Below, piece after piece: positions 18,795 to 26,468 of a DNA stretch of 64,000 bases. The stretch comes from Vibrio marinisediminis (lineage in GTDB: Bacteria; Pseudomonadota; Gammaproteobacteria; Enterobacterales; Vibrionaceae). Both the position numbers and the translations under genes were made by a program. The notes beneath the pieces were generated by a model, which saw only the letters and a list, made by a program, of their open reading frames with translations, was not told the DNA's origin and searched no databases. How positions within the stretch are numbered: position 1 is the stretch's first letter; each line of letters opens with the position of its first letter. The stretch is from positions 682,001 through 746,000 of the forward strand of contig NZ_JACFYF010000001.1 of the NCBI RefSeq assembly GCF_014050145.1, written 5' to 3'.

Positions 18795-19270
18795 AACGCT
18801 TTTCTATTATCGACACCCCACTTGGAAAAATGACTTTGCAAGCGAATGATGTTGGCTTGCTTGGTGCTTGGTTTGAAACGCAAACTACTCAACCTGAGTA
18901 TTTAGGCGAGCGCGATGATCAATTTGAAATACTCATGGCGGCGAAAGTACAGCTAGACGAGTATTTCAACGGTATTCGTGACCGATTTGATTTACCGCTG
19001 GCTGCCATAGGAACCCCATTTCAAACTCAAGTGTGGCAGGCGTTGACGACCATTCCGTTTGGTGAAACTTGGACTTATCAGCAACTGGCTGACGCCATTA
19101 ACAATCCAAAAGCAGTACGTGCGGTCGGCTTAGCCAATGGCAAAAACCCGATTTCAGTGATTGTGCCTTGCCATAGAGTGATTGGCAAAAATGGTAAGTT
19201 AACTGGTTATGCTGGCGGTGTAGAGCGTAAAGCGGCTCTGCTGAAACTAGAGAATATCGATATTCAATGA
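18791..19270 (+). CDS. ogt: Methylated-DNA-[protein]-cysteine S-methyltransferase
   Basis: 159 residues. It removes methyl groups from O6-methylguanine onto its own Cys in the IVPCHRVIG active site, with TPFQTQVWQAL and the C-terminal GYAGGVERK loop also present. The ATG overlaps the TGA of the Ada-AlkA gene (ATGA), showing translational coupling; an in-frame upstream codon at 18776 inside alkA is not needed. The pair forms a two-gene alkylation-repair operon, likely induced by the methylated Ada domain. Confidence 0.95.
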   Translation: MKRFSIIDTPLGKMTLQANDVGLLGAWFETQTTQPEYLGERDDQFEILMAAKVQLDEYFNGIRDRFDLPLAAIGTPFQTQVWQALTTIPFGETWTYQQLADAINNPKAVRAVGLANGKNPISVIVPCHRVIGKNGKLTGYAGGVERKAALLKLENIDIQ

Positions 19271-19277
19271 GTTAAAG

Positions 19278-19451
19278 TTAGCTTTCTTTGGTCGTTGGAT
19301 GATAGTCCGCGGGATTAAAAAGGGGTTGTTTGGGCATAAAATAGCCACATGCTTCACGGGTAGCGAGGGTGGGCTGCTGCCATGCCCCACAAAGATCTTT
19401 TTCGTTCTCACGCGCGCGAGTAAATTGACGGCAATGCCCACACTTAAACAC
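19278..19451 (-). CDS. Small cysteine-rich protein, 57 aa, GTG start
   Basis: Reading the minus strand from a GTG at 19451 gives a 57-residue frame starting (M)FKCGHCRQFTRAREN, with CxxC near the N-terminus, two more Cys (DLCGAW and EACGYF), then MPKQPLFNPADYHPTTKES and a TAA. AAGGA lies 7 bp before the GTG. Four cysteines in a CxxC...C...C pattern suggest a small zinc-binding or redox protein. The longer overlapping frame on the same strand (MCLSVG...) has no such pattern. Family not recognised. Confidence 0.6.
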   Translation of the reverse strand: MFKCGHCRQFTRARENEKDLCGAWQQPTLATREACGYFMPKQPLFNPADYHPTTKES

Positions 19452-19515
19452 ATTTGAATCCTTTCAATGTCTATGAGCAGAAAGTGTAATGGCACTAGCC
19501 GCGAATTGATTTGAT

Positions 19516-20076
19516 CTATGTTGTTAACTCAGCGTATTGCTCGAACATTGTGAGGTAAGAGTGATGTTCCAGATCTTGTTCGCCTAAACCAAAATTAGCC
19601 GCCAGAGATTGCAGCTCTGAGCGATATTGCTCAAGCGCACCTTCGTTATCGGTCATGATGGCAAATTCGGCGAAATCACCAATCCCTGCGAGGTGGTCAA
19701 GTGTGATATGGAACTGGTTAACAAAGTAGATGCTGCGCACTTTTCGGGTGGTTAACCTGACTTGATAACCCATGTTTTCCAACATACTTTTTGCGCTGTC
19801 GGACTTGGTAATATCCGTTGCTTCACAGCGGTCTGCTTCTGGACCTTTAACTATCCATAGCTTAATCCCTGAAGGTTCCATCTCTCGTATCGAAACAGTC
19901 TTGTTCTGCTGCTTTAAGCTCAGGTCCGGCGTATCAAAATACCAATCGGTTTCTGAGTTATCTTCCAACATCACTTGATGCTCAATCGTGTTAAGGACGC
20001 GTAAAAACGCGTCCTTACAGCTCACTCGATATTTGAGTTCGACTTCGTACTTGCCTTTAAAGTGTTCGTGGCTCAT
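19516..20076 (-). CDS. cyaB: Class IV adenylate cyclase / CYTH domain protein
   Basis: 186 residues, close in length to Aeromonas hydrophila CyaB (181). It has the CYTH signature ExExK in YEVELKYRV near the N-terminus and alternating charged strands (WIVKGPEADRCEATD, then the FHITLDHLAGIGDFAEFA block) forming the triphosphate tunnel. The family makes cAMP from ATP or hydrolyses triphosphates; which one applies here is not visible. The ATG shares one base with the TAA of the helicase gene, so the two are translationally coupled. Confidence 0.9.
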   Translation of the reverse strand: MSHEHFKGKYEVELKYRVSCKDAFLRVLNTIEHQVMLEDNSETDWYFDTPDLSLKQQNKTVSIREMEPSGIKLWIVKGPEADRCEATDITKSDSAKSMLENMGYQVRLTTRKVRSIYFVNQFHITLDHLAGIGDFAEFAIMTDNEGALEQYRSELQSLAANFGLGEQDLEHHSYLTMFEQYAELTT

Positions 20077-21272
20077 TAAGCTTCGTTATCACTGCGTTTG
20101 TGTTTTGGCACGTAGTTTAAGATTGAAATCGGTACAGGTTTGCGTGGCGCAAAACCTTCAACTTCACGGCGTTCGATCAGGTGACCCAGTCGGCTTTCAA
20201 TCATGCATAGGTTTTTGAAGTTATCTTTCGATACAAATGAGATCGCTTCACCGCTTGCATCCGCACGACCAGTACGACCGATACGGTGTACATATTCGTC
20301 AGCAGGGAAAGGAAGATCGTAGTTGATCACACGTGTTAAGCCGTGAATATCAATACCACGCGCACCGACACCAGTGGCGATCATGTATTTGATTTTGCCT
20401 GCTTTGAAGTCTTCCAATAGTTGTGAACGAATCGCTTGGCTACGACCACTGTGGAAAGCTTCTGCCATGATGCCGCGTTTTTCTAGCTGTTGAGCCAGTT
20501 TTGCTGCGCCATGTTTAGTTTCAATAAAGATCAGTGCTTGATCCCAATCGTTCTCTTTTATCAGGTGGCTCAATAGCGATGATTTCATATCTTTATCAAC
20601 GGTAATCAGCCATTGTTCGATGTTCTTTTTCGAAGCTTGGTTTGCCGCAATTGAGATCTCGTATGGGTTGTGAACCGCTGTTTTAGCCAGATCGCGCACT
20701 TTGTTTGAGAGTGTAGCCGAGAACAGCAAGTGCTGAATATCAGTTGGGAGGCGATCTAGGATCTTATTGATGTCTTCAATAAAGCCCATATCTAACATGC
20801 GGTCTGCTTCATCAAGCACAAGCACTTCAACTTCTTCGAAGTGAACGGCATGCTTGCCATATAGGTCCAGCAAACGACCTGGGGTTGCTACAAGCACGTC
20901 GACACCGTCGATCAACGCTTGCTTCTGCGGTTTTTCATCCACACCACCGTAAATTGCCAGTGACGTCAATTTTAGGTTTTGGCTGTAGTGACGTACTTTC
21001 TCTTCAACTTGAATCGCAAGTTCACGAGTTGGCGCTAAAATAAGAGCACGAATGCGCTTTTTACGCTGAGTTTCACCTTGGCTAAGCTTTTCTAGAATTG
21101 GCAACACAAAACCGGCAGTTTTACCTGTACCTGTTTGCGCTGCGGCAAGTAGGTCTTGCCCTTGTAGAATCACAGGAATGGCTTGAGTTTGGATATTAGT
21201 CGGCTTGGTGTAACCAAGCTGGTCAATCGCGTCTGTGATAGGTTGGCTTAAGCCGAGTTTTGCAAATGGCAT
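20076..21272 (-). CDS. DEAD-box ATP-dependent RNA helicase (RhlE-like)
   Basis: 398 residues: Q motif (PTNIQTQAIP), motif I AAQTGTGKT, Ia APTRELA, Ib TPGRLLD, II LDEADRML, III FSATL, motif V and VI HRIGRTGRA. Only a short basic C-terminal tail follows. RhlE-type helicases remodel RNA in ribosome assembly and RNA decay. Motif V reads ATGVGARGIDI, with Gly where the family usually has Asp (TDVAARGID). First gene of a two-gene operon with cyaB. Confidence 0.93.
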   Translation of the reverse strand: MPFAKLGLSQPITDAIDQLGYTKPTNIQTQAIPVILQGQDLLAAAQTGTGKTAGFVLPILEKLSQGETQRKKRIRALILAPTRELAIQVEEKVRHYSQNLKLTSLAIYGGVDEKPQKQALIDGVDVLVATPGRLLDLYGKHAVHFEEVEVLVLDEADRMLDMGFIEDINKILDRLPTDIQHLLFSATLSNKVRDLAKTAVHNPYEISIAANQASKKNIEQWLITVDKDMKSSLLSHLIKENDWDQALIFIETKHGAAKLAQQLEKRGIMAEAFHSGRSQAIRSQLLEDFKAGKIKYMIATGVGARGIDIHGLTRVINYDLPFPADEYVHRIGRTGRADASGEAISFVSKDNFKNLCMIESRLGHLIERREVEGFAPRKPVPISILNYVPKHKRSDNEA

Positions 21273-21298
21273 GGGTTTACTCTGTATTGAAAAGGCGC

Positions 21299-21320
21299 AG
21301 GAGCTGAGATGACAGCTCCT
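21299..21320 (-). other. Hairpin in helicase leader
   Basis: 7-bp perfect stem AGGAGCT / AGCTCCT (21299-21305, 21314-21320), about 27 bp upstream of the helicase ATG on its own strand. It may be a terminator for the upstream gene or a leader structure. Confidence 0.4.
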
Positions 21321-21363
21321 TATATTATGCAGAGTTTACCATGAAGTTGGTCTACATGAAGCG

Positions 21364-21714
21364 CTAGCTGTTTTCTTTGTTGTATTTGTCCTTCATCCCT
21401 TTGGATTTGTCGGGGCGTTTATCTTTCATCATCTCTTGTTTATTGTGCTGTTTGTCTTTCATTTTGTCCTTCAATTCGTCACATTTTCCGTGTTGTTGTC
21501 CTTGTTCAGAGCAGTGATAATCTAAGTCATTTTTGCCTTTGTTTTTCTTTACACGATCTTTGTTTTCTTTCATTAATTGCTGCTGTTTATCCATCATTTT
21601 ATCTTTGGATTCGTCAAGCATTTTGGGGTTATGTTTTGCATGGTTATCGGCGTGTGCCAAAGGGGAAAGAAGCAACAGACTCAGTAGCGCAATAAATGTG
21701 GGAATTCGATTCAT
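21364..21714 (-). CDS. Secreted Lys/Asp-rich protein of unknown function
   Basis: 116 residues: a clear Sec signal peptide (hydrophobic residues 5-20, cleavage after AHA), then a low-complexity charged region made largely of K, D, M, N and Q. Short KDKM/KDKQ-like units recur (DKMMDKQ, KDKMKDKQ, KDKRPDKS, KDKYNKE), with two Cys (HCSEQGQQHGKC). It is probably disordered and periplasmic. The pattern suggests metal or nucleic-acid/anion binding, but that is a guess. Not recognised as a named family. Confidence 0.75.
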   Translation of the reverse strand: MNRIPTFIALLSLLLLSPLAHADNHAKHNPKMLDESKDKMMDKQQQLMKENKDRVKKNKGKNDLDYHCSEQGQQHGKCDELKDKMKDKQHNKQEMMKDKRPDKSKGMKDKYNKENS

Positions 21715-21848
21715 AGCTGACCTCTTAGAATTACACAGGTCTATTGAGTATTGTCGAAGTTAGCGGTTTTGTCCTGATTAAGCTGGGAGGGTAGCTGCTG
21801 GCTAGGTAAATACTAACCAGCAGAATCATAGATTAGAGCGGGATACGT

Positions 21849-23282
21849 CTAAAATAGACCGTTATTAAGCCATAGGTGAGTCATGATACTTGCGGCGTAG
21901 CCTAAACCAATGACTGGTGCCCATTTTAAATGCCCAAAGAAGGTATATTTGCCGTGAGCAGCGCCCATTAGTGCAACCCCCGCAGCGGAACCAATAGAGA
22001 GTAGGCTACCACCCACACCGGCGGTTAAAGTCACCAATAGCCAGTTGCCCATCGACATTTCAGGTTGCATGGTCAATACGGCAAACATCACTGGGATGTT
22101 ATCGACGATGGCGGAAAGAATCCCCACCATGACATTGGCCCAAACTGGATCCCATTGGTAATACATGATCTCAGATACCATGTTTAGGTAGCCAATTAAG
22201 CTCAGCCCGCCAACACACATCACGACCCCGTAGAAGAACAGCAGTGTATCCCACTCGGCATGAGAGACTCGGCGGAATACATCAAATGGTACCACGGAAC
22301 CTAAGCGCTTGAGAGCAAGATCATCTCGGTTGGCAATGGCTACTTGGGCTTTACGGGCTAACGAACGCTTAAGCGTAATGCGCAGGAAAAAGCCAAAGAA
22401 TTGAAGATAAGCTAAGCCCATCATCATGCCGATTACTGGTGGGAAATGCAGTACCGCATGGAAGGCAACGGCTGTTGCAATAGTCAAAATAAACAGTCCA
22501 ACAATACGCAAAGCGCCACGTTTCAGCTCAACGTGAACATGTGCCACATTGGGTTTCGCGTTAGGTATGAACATCGACATTATGACCGCTGGCACAATGT
22601 AACTGACTACCGAAGGCGTAAATAACGGCATAAATTCAGAGAATGAAACATGCCCCGCTTGCCATACCATCAATGTCGTAATATCGCCAAACGGGCTAAA
22701 TGCACCGCCGGCGTTGGCTGCTACAACGATGTTAATACAGGCAAGGTTGATAAAGCGCGTATTATCCCCACCGACTTTCATTACAACGGCACACATCAAT
22801 AACGCCGTGGTTAGGTTATCTGCGATTGGGGAAATAAAGAAAGCGAGTATACCAGTAAGCCAAAACAACGCTTTGAAGTTGAAGCCTTTACCTACCATCC
22901 ATGCTTGTAGGGCATCAAATAATCTGCGTTCTTCCATCGCGCTGATGTAGGTCATTGCGACAAGGAGGAAGAGTAATAGCTCAGCATACTCAAGTAAGTT
23001 GTGCTCGAGGGCAACTTTCGCTATGTCGATTTGCCCTTGCTGGGAATAAACATACCCGACCATTGCCCAGATTATCCCGGCTGCGAGCAGCACGGGTTTG
23101 GACTTACGTAATTGCAGATACTCTTCGAGCATTACTAAGGTGTAAGCAAGACCAAAGATAAGTAGAGCAGCGTAGCCGACAGTAGAATGGGTAAGATCGA
23201 GAGGGGTGACATCGCTGCTAGCCGCAAAAGCGGAATAGGGCAAAAATATTAGACCGAAAAAAATGGCCCATAGACTTTTCAT
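21849..23282 (-). CDS. nhaD: Na+/H+ antiporter NhaD
   Basis: 477 residues, the size of characterised Vibrio NhaD. It exports Na+ or Li+ in exchange for H+ across the inner membrane. Signal-like first helix, then 12-13 hydrophobic segments. Conserved FFISPIADNLTTALL, GGAFSPFGDITTLMVWQAG and SAIVDNIPVMFA, with Asp/Asn residues in membrane segments, match the IT superfamily NhaD pattern. AAGGAG lies 8 bp before the chosen ATG; the longer in-frame extension to 23339 is rejected. Confidence 0.94.
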   Translation of the reverse strand: MKSLWAIFFGLIFLPYSAFAASSDVTPLDLTHSTVGYAALLIFGLAYTLVMLEEYLQLRKSKPVLLAAGIIWAMVGYVYSQQGQIDIAKVALEHNLLEYAELLLFLLVAMTYISAMEERRLFDALQAWMVGKGFNFKALFWLTGILAFFISPIADNLTTALLMCAVVMKVGGDNTRFINLACINIVVAANAGGAFSPFGDITTLMVWQAGHVSFSEFMPLFTPSVVSYIVPAVIMSMFIPNAKPNVAHVHVELKRGALRIVGLFILTIATAVAFHAVLHFPPVIGMMMGLAYLQFFGFFLRITLKRSLARKAQVAIANRDDLALKRLGSVVPFDVFRRVSHAEWDTLLFFYGVVMCVGGLSLIGYLNMVSEIMYYQWDPVWANVMVGILSAIVDNIPVMFAVLTMQPEMSMGNWLLVTLTAGVGGSLLSIGSAAGVALMGAAHGKYTFFGHLKWAPVIGLGYAASIMTHLWLNNGLF

Positions 23283-23801
23283 TACTTCAACTCCTTGAAA
23301 ATTTGAAAAATTAAAAATTGTTCCAGCGCTCAAACCCAAGATTATTGATGCAGTCTCACTGCTTGCTGCACGCGTATTATTATCGGTCAGTCTGATTAAG
23401 CATTGTTATTTAGGCATTAATGGGTTCGACGCGAATTAAGAAACTGGCGACATTCTAGAGACCTTTTACAAATTTGTTTGTGAGGTAGGTGGAATAAGAC
23501 TGAATCATTCTGATTATTAACAAATGTTAACAATTATATGAATATTTGTGATGTGCAATGTTATTGGCTGTGAGTGGAGCTATAAGCTATTTATGCTACT
23601 TATCACAAAATAAGATTCTAATTTGTATTGAGTGAGCAGATTTAGTGTCGTATTGATGCGGATCAGATTTCTAGCACGGGAATTACCACAAAATCCGTGA
23701 GAATTACAAATCTACGCTGAAATTGAAGTGCTTTTATAGAATAAGTTAACAGCAGAAGATGTGTAGCAGTCATGGTCTATTTATAATAATAAGGTGTAAA
23801 A
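23283..23801. promoter_or_regulatory. nhaD / yjiH divergent intergenic region
   Basis: 519 bp without a gene. AT-rich, with TTAACAAATGTTAACAATT at about 23517 (overlapping GTTAAC-type dyads) and CACGG...CCGTG (about 23675-23699) within a longer imperfect repeat. No known riboswitch or RNA is apparent; it probably holds promoters for both flanking transcripts. Confidence 0.4.
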
Positions 23802-24533
23802 ATGTCTGGTTCTAACCAAATTGAACGAAAGGTGACGTGGGGGGGCTACGTTGCGTTGGCTTTTGCTGTCGTGTTTTTCTCGGGCTTAATGCAATCTAGT
23901 GAGTGGTATGGCGTGTTTGATTTCACCACGCTAAATGGCTCATTCGGTAAAGTCGCTCATGGTGTACAGGAAACTGCCGAGGGTGTTGAAGCGGTAACGA
24001 CATCATTCCGTGGTAAAGGTGGTAGTGGTGCTCGTGATGGTTTCATTTTTGCATTGACTCTAATTCCAACCGTGATGTTTGCTCTAGGTGTGATTAATGT
24101 TCTTGAGCATTACGGTGCTCTTGATGCGGCGCGTAAACTGCTTTCTCCTCTTCTTCGTCCGCTAATGGGTATTCCTGGTAGTTCAGGTCTTGCACTTATT
24201 GCATCACTACAAAGTACTGATGCCGGTGCGGCTATGACACGTCAGTTAAAAGATGAAGGTCGTTTAACTAAGCGTGAAACTGACGTATTCACAATGTTCC
24301 AGTTCACCGCAGGTGCTGCAATTGTTAACTTCTTCTCGTCAGGTGCAGTGCTATTCACTTTAACACTGGCTGATGGTTCCCTAGCCGTGTCATCTTCAAT
24401 TGGTCTGGCTGTTGCTGTGATGTTCTTCTTTAAGTTTGTGGGCGCTAACTTATTCCGCGTTTACTTAAATATCACCGAAGGTAAAGAAGACAAAAACGAA
24501 GAACAAGGTTTACAACAGGAGACGGCAAAATGA
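23802..24533 (+). CDS. yjiH: YjiH-like nucleoside-recognition (Gate) domain membrane protein
   Basis: 243 residues, about five hydrophobic helices, with a soluble charged tail. It resembles E. coli YjiH: GFIFALTLIPTVMFALGV, SPLLRPLMGIPGSSGLALI and SLQSTDAGAAMTRQLKD, typical of the 'Gate'/nucleoside-recognition fold (half-transporter). It pairs with the next gene, overlapping it by ATGA. The pair is of the YjiG/YjiH type, which in E. coli sits beside the isoaspartyl dipeptidase gene iadA. Function is probably transport of an amino acid or peptide breakdown product. Confidence 0.85.
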   Translation: MSGSNQIERKVTWGGYVALAFAVVFFSGLMQSSEWYGVFDFTTLNGSFGKVAHGVQETAEGVEAVTTSFRGKGGSGARDGFIFALTLIPTVMFALGVINVLEHYGALDAARKLLSPLLRPLMGIPGSSGLALIASLQSTDAGAAMTRQLKDEGRLTKRETDVFTMFQFTAGAAIVNFFSSGAVLFTLTLADGSLAVSSSIGLAVAVMFFFKFVGANLFRVYLNITEGKEDKNEEQGLQQETAK

Positions 24534-24997
24534 GCGAAGTTAAAGCGAAAAAACCTATGGTGACAGACATTTTCGTTGAAGGTGCGAAGAAAGGTTGGGT
24601 CATTGCAACGACTTCTACAGTACCGAACGTATTGATGGCGTTTGTTATCATCAAAGCATTGCAAATTACGGGTGCTCTTGATCTTATGGGTACTGTTTTT
24701 GCCCCAATCATGGCGGTATTTGGTCTTCCTGGTGAAGCAGCAGCAGTATTGATCGGCGCGTGGATGTCGATGGGTGGTGCGGTTGGTGTGGTTATCACTC
24801 TATTTGACCAAGGCATTCTAAACGGCGCTCACATTGCTATTCTTGCTCCTGCTATTTACCTAATGGGCTCTCAAGTACAGTACATGGGTCGTATCATGGG
24901 TCCTATCGGCACAGAAGGTCGTTACCTTCCGGTGATGATCGCTATTTCTGTACTAAATGCGTTTGGTGCAATGCTAGTTATGAACCTTTTTGTGTAA
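24530..24997 (+). CDS. yjiG: YjiG-like nucleoside-recognition membrane protein
   Basis: 155 residues with about four helices. Matches E. coli YjiG: FVEGAKKGWVIATTSTVPNVLMAF, GLPGEAAAVLIGAWMSMGGAVG and SQVQYMGRIMGPIGTEGR. Overlaps yjiH by 4 bp and is followed 9 bp later by the peptidase gene with AAGGACAGGCG. It is the second half of the likely two-component membrane carrier. Confidence 0.85.
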   Translation: MSEVKAKKPMVTDIFVEGAKKGWVIATTSTVPNVLMAFVIIKALQITGALDLMGTVFAPIMAVFGLPGEAAAVLIGAWMSMGGAVGVVITLFDQGILNGAHIAILAPAIYLMGSQVQYMGRIMGPIGTEGRYLPVMIAISVLNAFGAMLVMNLFV

Positions 24998-25006
24998 GGA
25001 CAGGCG

Positions 25007-26131
25007 ATGAACTTTTCACTTAACGAATATCTAGAAGAGCTGCGTCCACTGATTGATGTGGATTGCGGCACTTACACTCTAGAAGGCATTGAATACATTG
25101 CTGCCCAGTTTGAAGCAAAATTTTCGCAAATGCCGGGTTGGACAGTTAAGCGTGTTGACTGTGGTAAAGCGGGTGTTGGTTTAGAGATCCGTAACAAGCC
25201 AGAAGCGGACGTGATTGATGTGATGCTGATTGGTCATATGGATACCGTTTTCCCTGTTGGAACCGCAGCTGCACGTCCAATGACAACGGACGCCGATAAA
25301 GCATACGGTCCGGGTGTATCAGATATGAAGTCTGGCTTGCTAAACATTGTTTACACTATGCGCAATCTGGACCAAGCGGTTCTTGATAAGCTGTCTATTT
25401 GCATTTGTATGAACCCAGACGAAGAAACAGGCTCACTTGATTCTGTGGATTGGATTCAATCAGTGGCAAAAGATGCACGTAATGTTTTAGTAGCAGAAGC
25501 GGCGCGCGCTGATGGTGGTTTAGTTAAAGCTCGTAAAGGTTTAGCTGGCTACAAGCTTTGCTTTAAAGGCATTGCTGCGCATGCGGGCAATGATCCTGAG
25601 AATGGTCGCAGTGCGATTACTGAAATGGCAAACTGGATTCTTGCTATTAATGCAATGACCAACTTTGAGTCTGGTACAACGCTAAATGTTGGTGTGGTTT
25701 CTGGTGGTGCGGGTGCCAATATTGTTCCTGAATATGCTCAAGCGGTAGTTGATGTACGCTTCTGGAACAATGACGAGTATGACGAAGTCGATGCTAAGTT
25801 GAAAGCGATGCTGGAAACGCCGTTCGTTGACGGTGTGACCATTGAGCTAGAGCGTGAAGCTTATAAACCATCGATGGTAGCAAATGAGCAAACTCAAGCC
25901 TTGATGAGCTTGGTTGAAGAGTCAGCGGCTGAGCTTGATATTGCGATCAACTGGAAAGAAGTGGGTGGCGGTTCAGACGCTAACAACACCGCGATTTTGG
26001 GTGTACCAACGCTTGATGGTTTTGGTCCTATTGGTGCGGGATTCCACAGTGATCAAGAGTACCTACAATTGGATTCAATTGAGCCCCGTATCCGTATGTT
26101 GATACGTGTGCTTGAGAAAATCGCGCAATAA
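25007..26131 (+). CDS. M20 family metallopeptidase, glutamate-carboxypeptidase (CPG2) like
   Basis: 374 residues, cytoplasmic. Zinc ligands: His in MLIGHMDTVFPVG, Asp in GPGVSDMKSG, the Glu pair in NPDEETGS, Glu in VAEAARADGG, and His in AGFHSDQEYL near the C-terminus. A dimerisation domain is inserted at about 175-285 (LCFKGIAAHAGNDPENGRSA). The family cleaves C-terminal glutamate from folates or small N-acyl/peptide substrates. Third gene of the yjiHG operon; together they suggest uptake or release of a compound hydrolysed by this enzyme. Confidence 0.9.
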   Translation: MNFSLNEYLEELRPLIDVDCGTYTLEGIEYIAAQFEAKFSQMPGWTVKRVDCGKAGVGLEIRNKPEADVIDVMLIGHMDTVFPVGTAAARPMTTDADKAYGPGVSDMKSGLLNIVYTMRNLDQAVLDKLSICICMNPDEETGSLDSVDWIQSVAKDARNVLVAEAARADGGLVKARKGLAGYKLCFKGIAAHAGNDPENGRSAITEMANWILAINAMTNFESGTTLNVGVVSGGAGANIVPEYAQAVVDVRFWNNDEYDEVDAKLKAMLETPFVDGVTIELEREAYKPSMVANEQTQALMSLVEESAAELDIAINWKEVGGGSDANNTAILGVPTLDGFGPIGAGFHSDQEYLQLDSIEPRIRMLIRVLEKIAQ

Positions 26132-26162
26132 AATTTAGTCACAGTTCCCCTTAATATCAGAT

Positions 26163-26197
26163 CCCCAGACTTAGGTTTGGGGATTTTTTTTATCTGT
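26163..26197 (+). terminator. Terminator after peptidase gene (repeat copy 1)
   Basis: CCCCAGAC-TTAG-GTTTGGGG hairpin then a T run and TATCTGT. Nearly identical to the copy at 28573-28606. Confidence 0.85.
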
Positions 26198-26468
26198 AAA
26201 TACAGAAAATCACGAGTTTAACCGTGGATGAATGCAGAGCCCTAAATGATCATCGTAAAGCGGAGTTATTTTGGAGAACTCTTTAGAATTATGACGCTAA
26301 GTACCCCAGGCATGCCCGGGAGAATTTACGAACTAAAAGGAAGCGAATTTATCTGTGATGAAGCACTGCACTTTACAGTATGCAACATGTTTTTTATGGC
26401 GATTCTCATGTATAAGACTAACCAGCGTATTAATTAATAGCATGTAATTTAATCATTTGGCTAAGTTT
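26198..26468 (+). other. Gene-free stretch before the GGDEF gene
   Basis: 271 bp. An open frame at 26246-26437 exists but lacks a ribosome binding site and has no recognisable protein character. Nothing else stands out apart from an AT-rich promoter-like end. Confidence 0.4.

Noticed and set aside
19247-19495. 82-codon minus-strand frame after ogt
   Set aside because: It overlaps the better-supported 57-residue four-Cys frame, runs into ogt, and has no ribosome binding site or domain.
26246-26437. 63-codon frame before the GGDEF gene
   Set aside because: No ribosome binding site, no recognisable domain, in a region otherwise looking non-coding.
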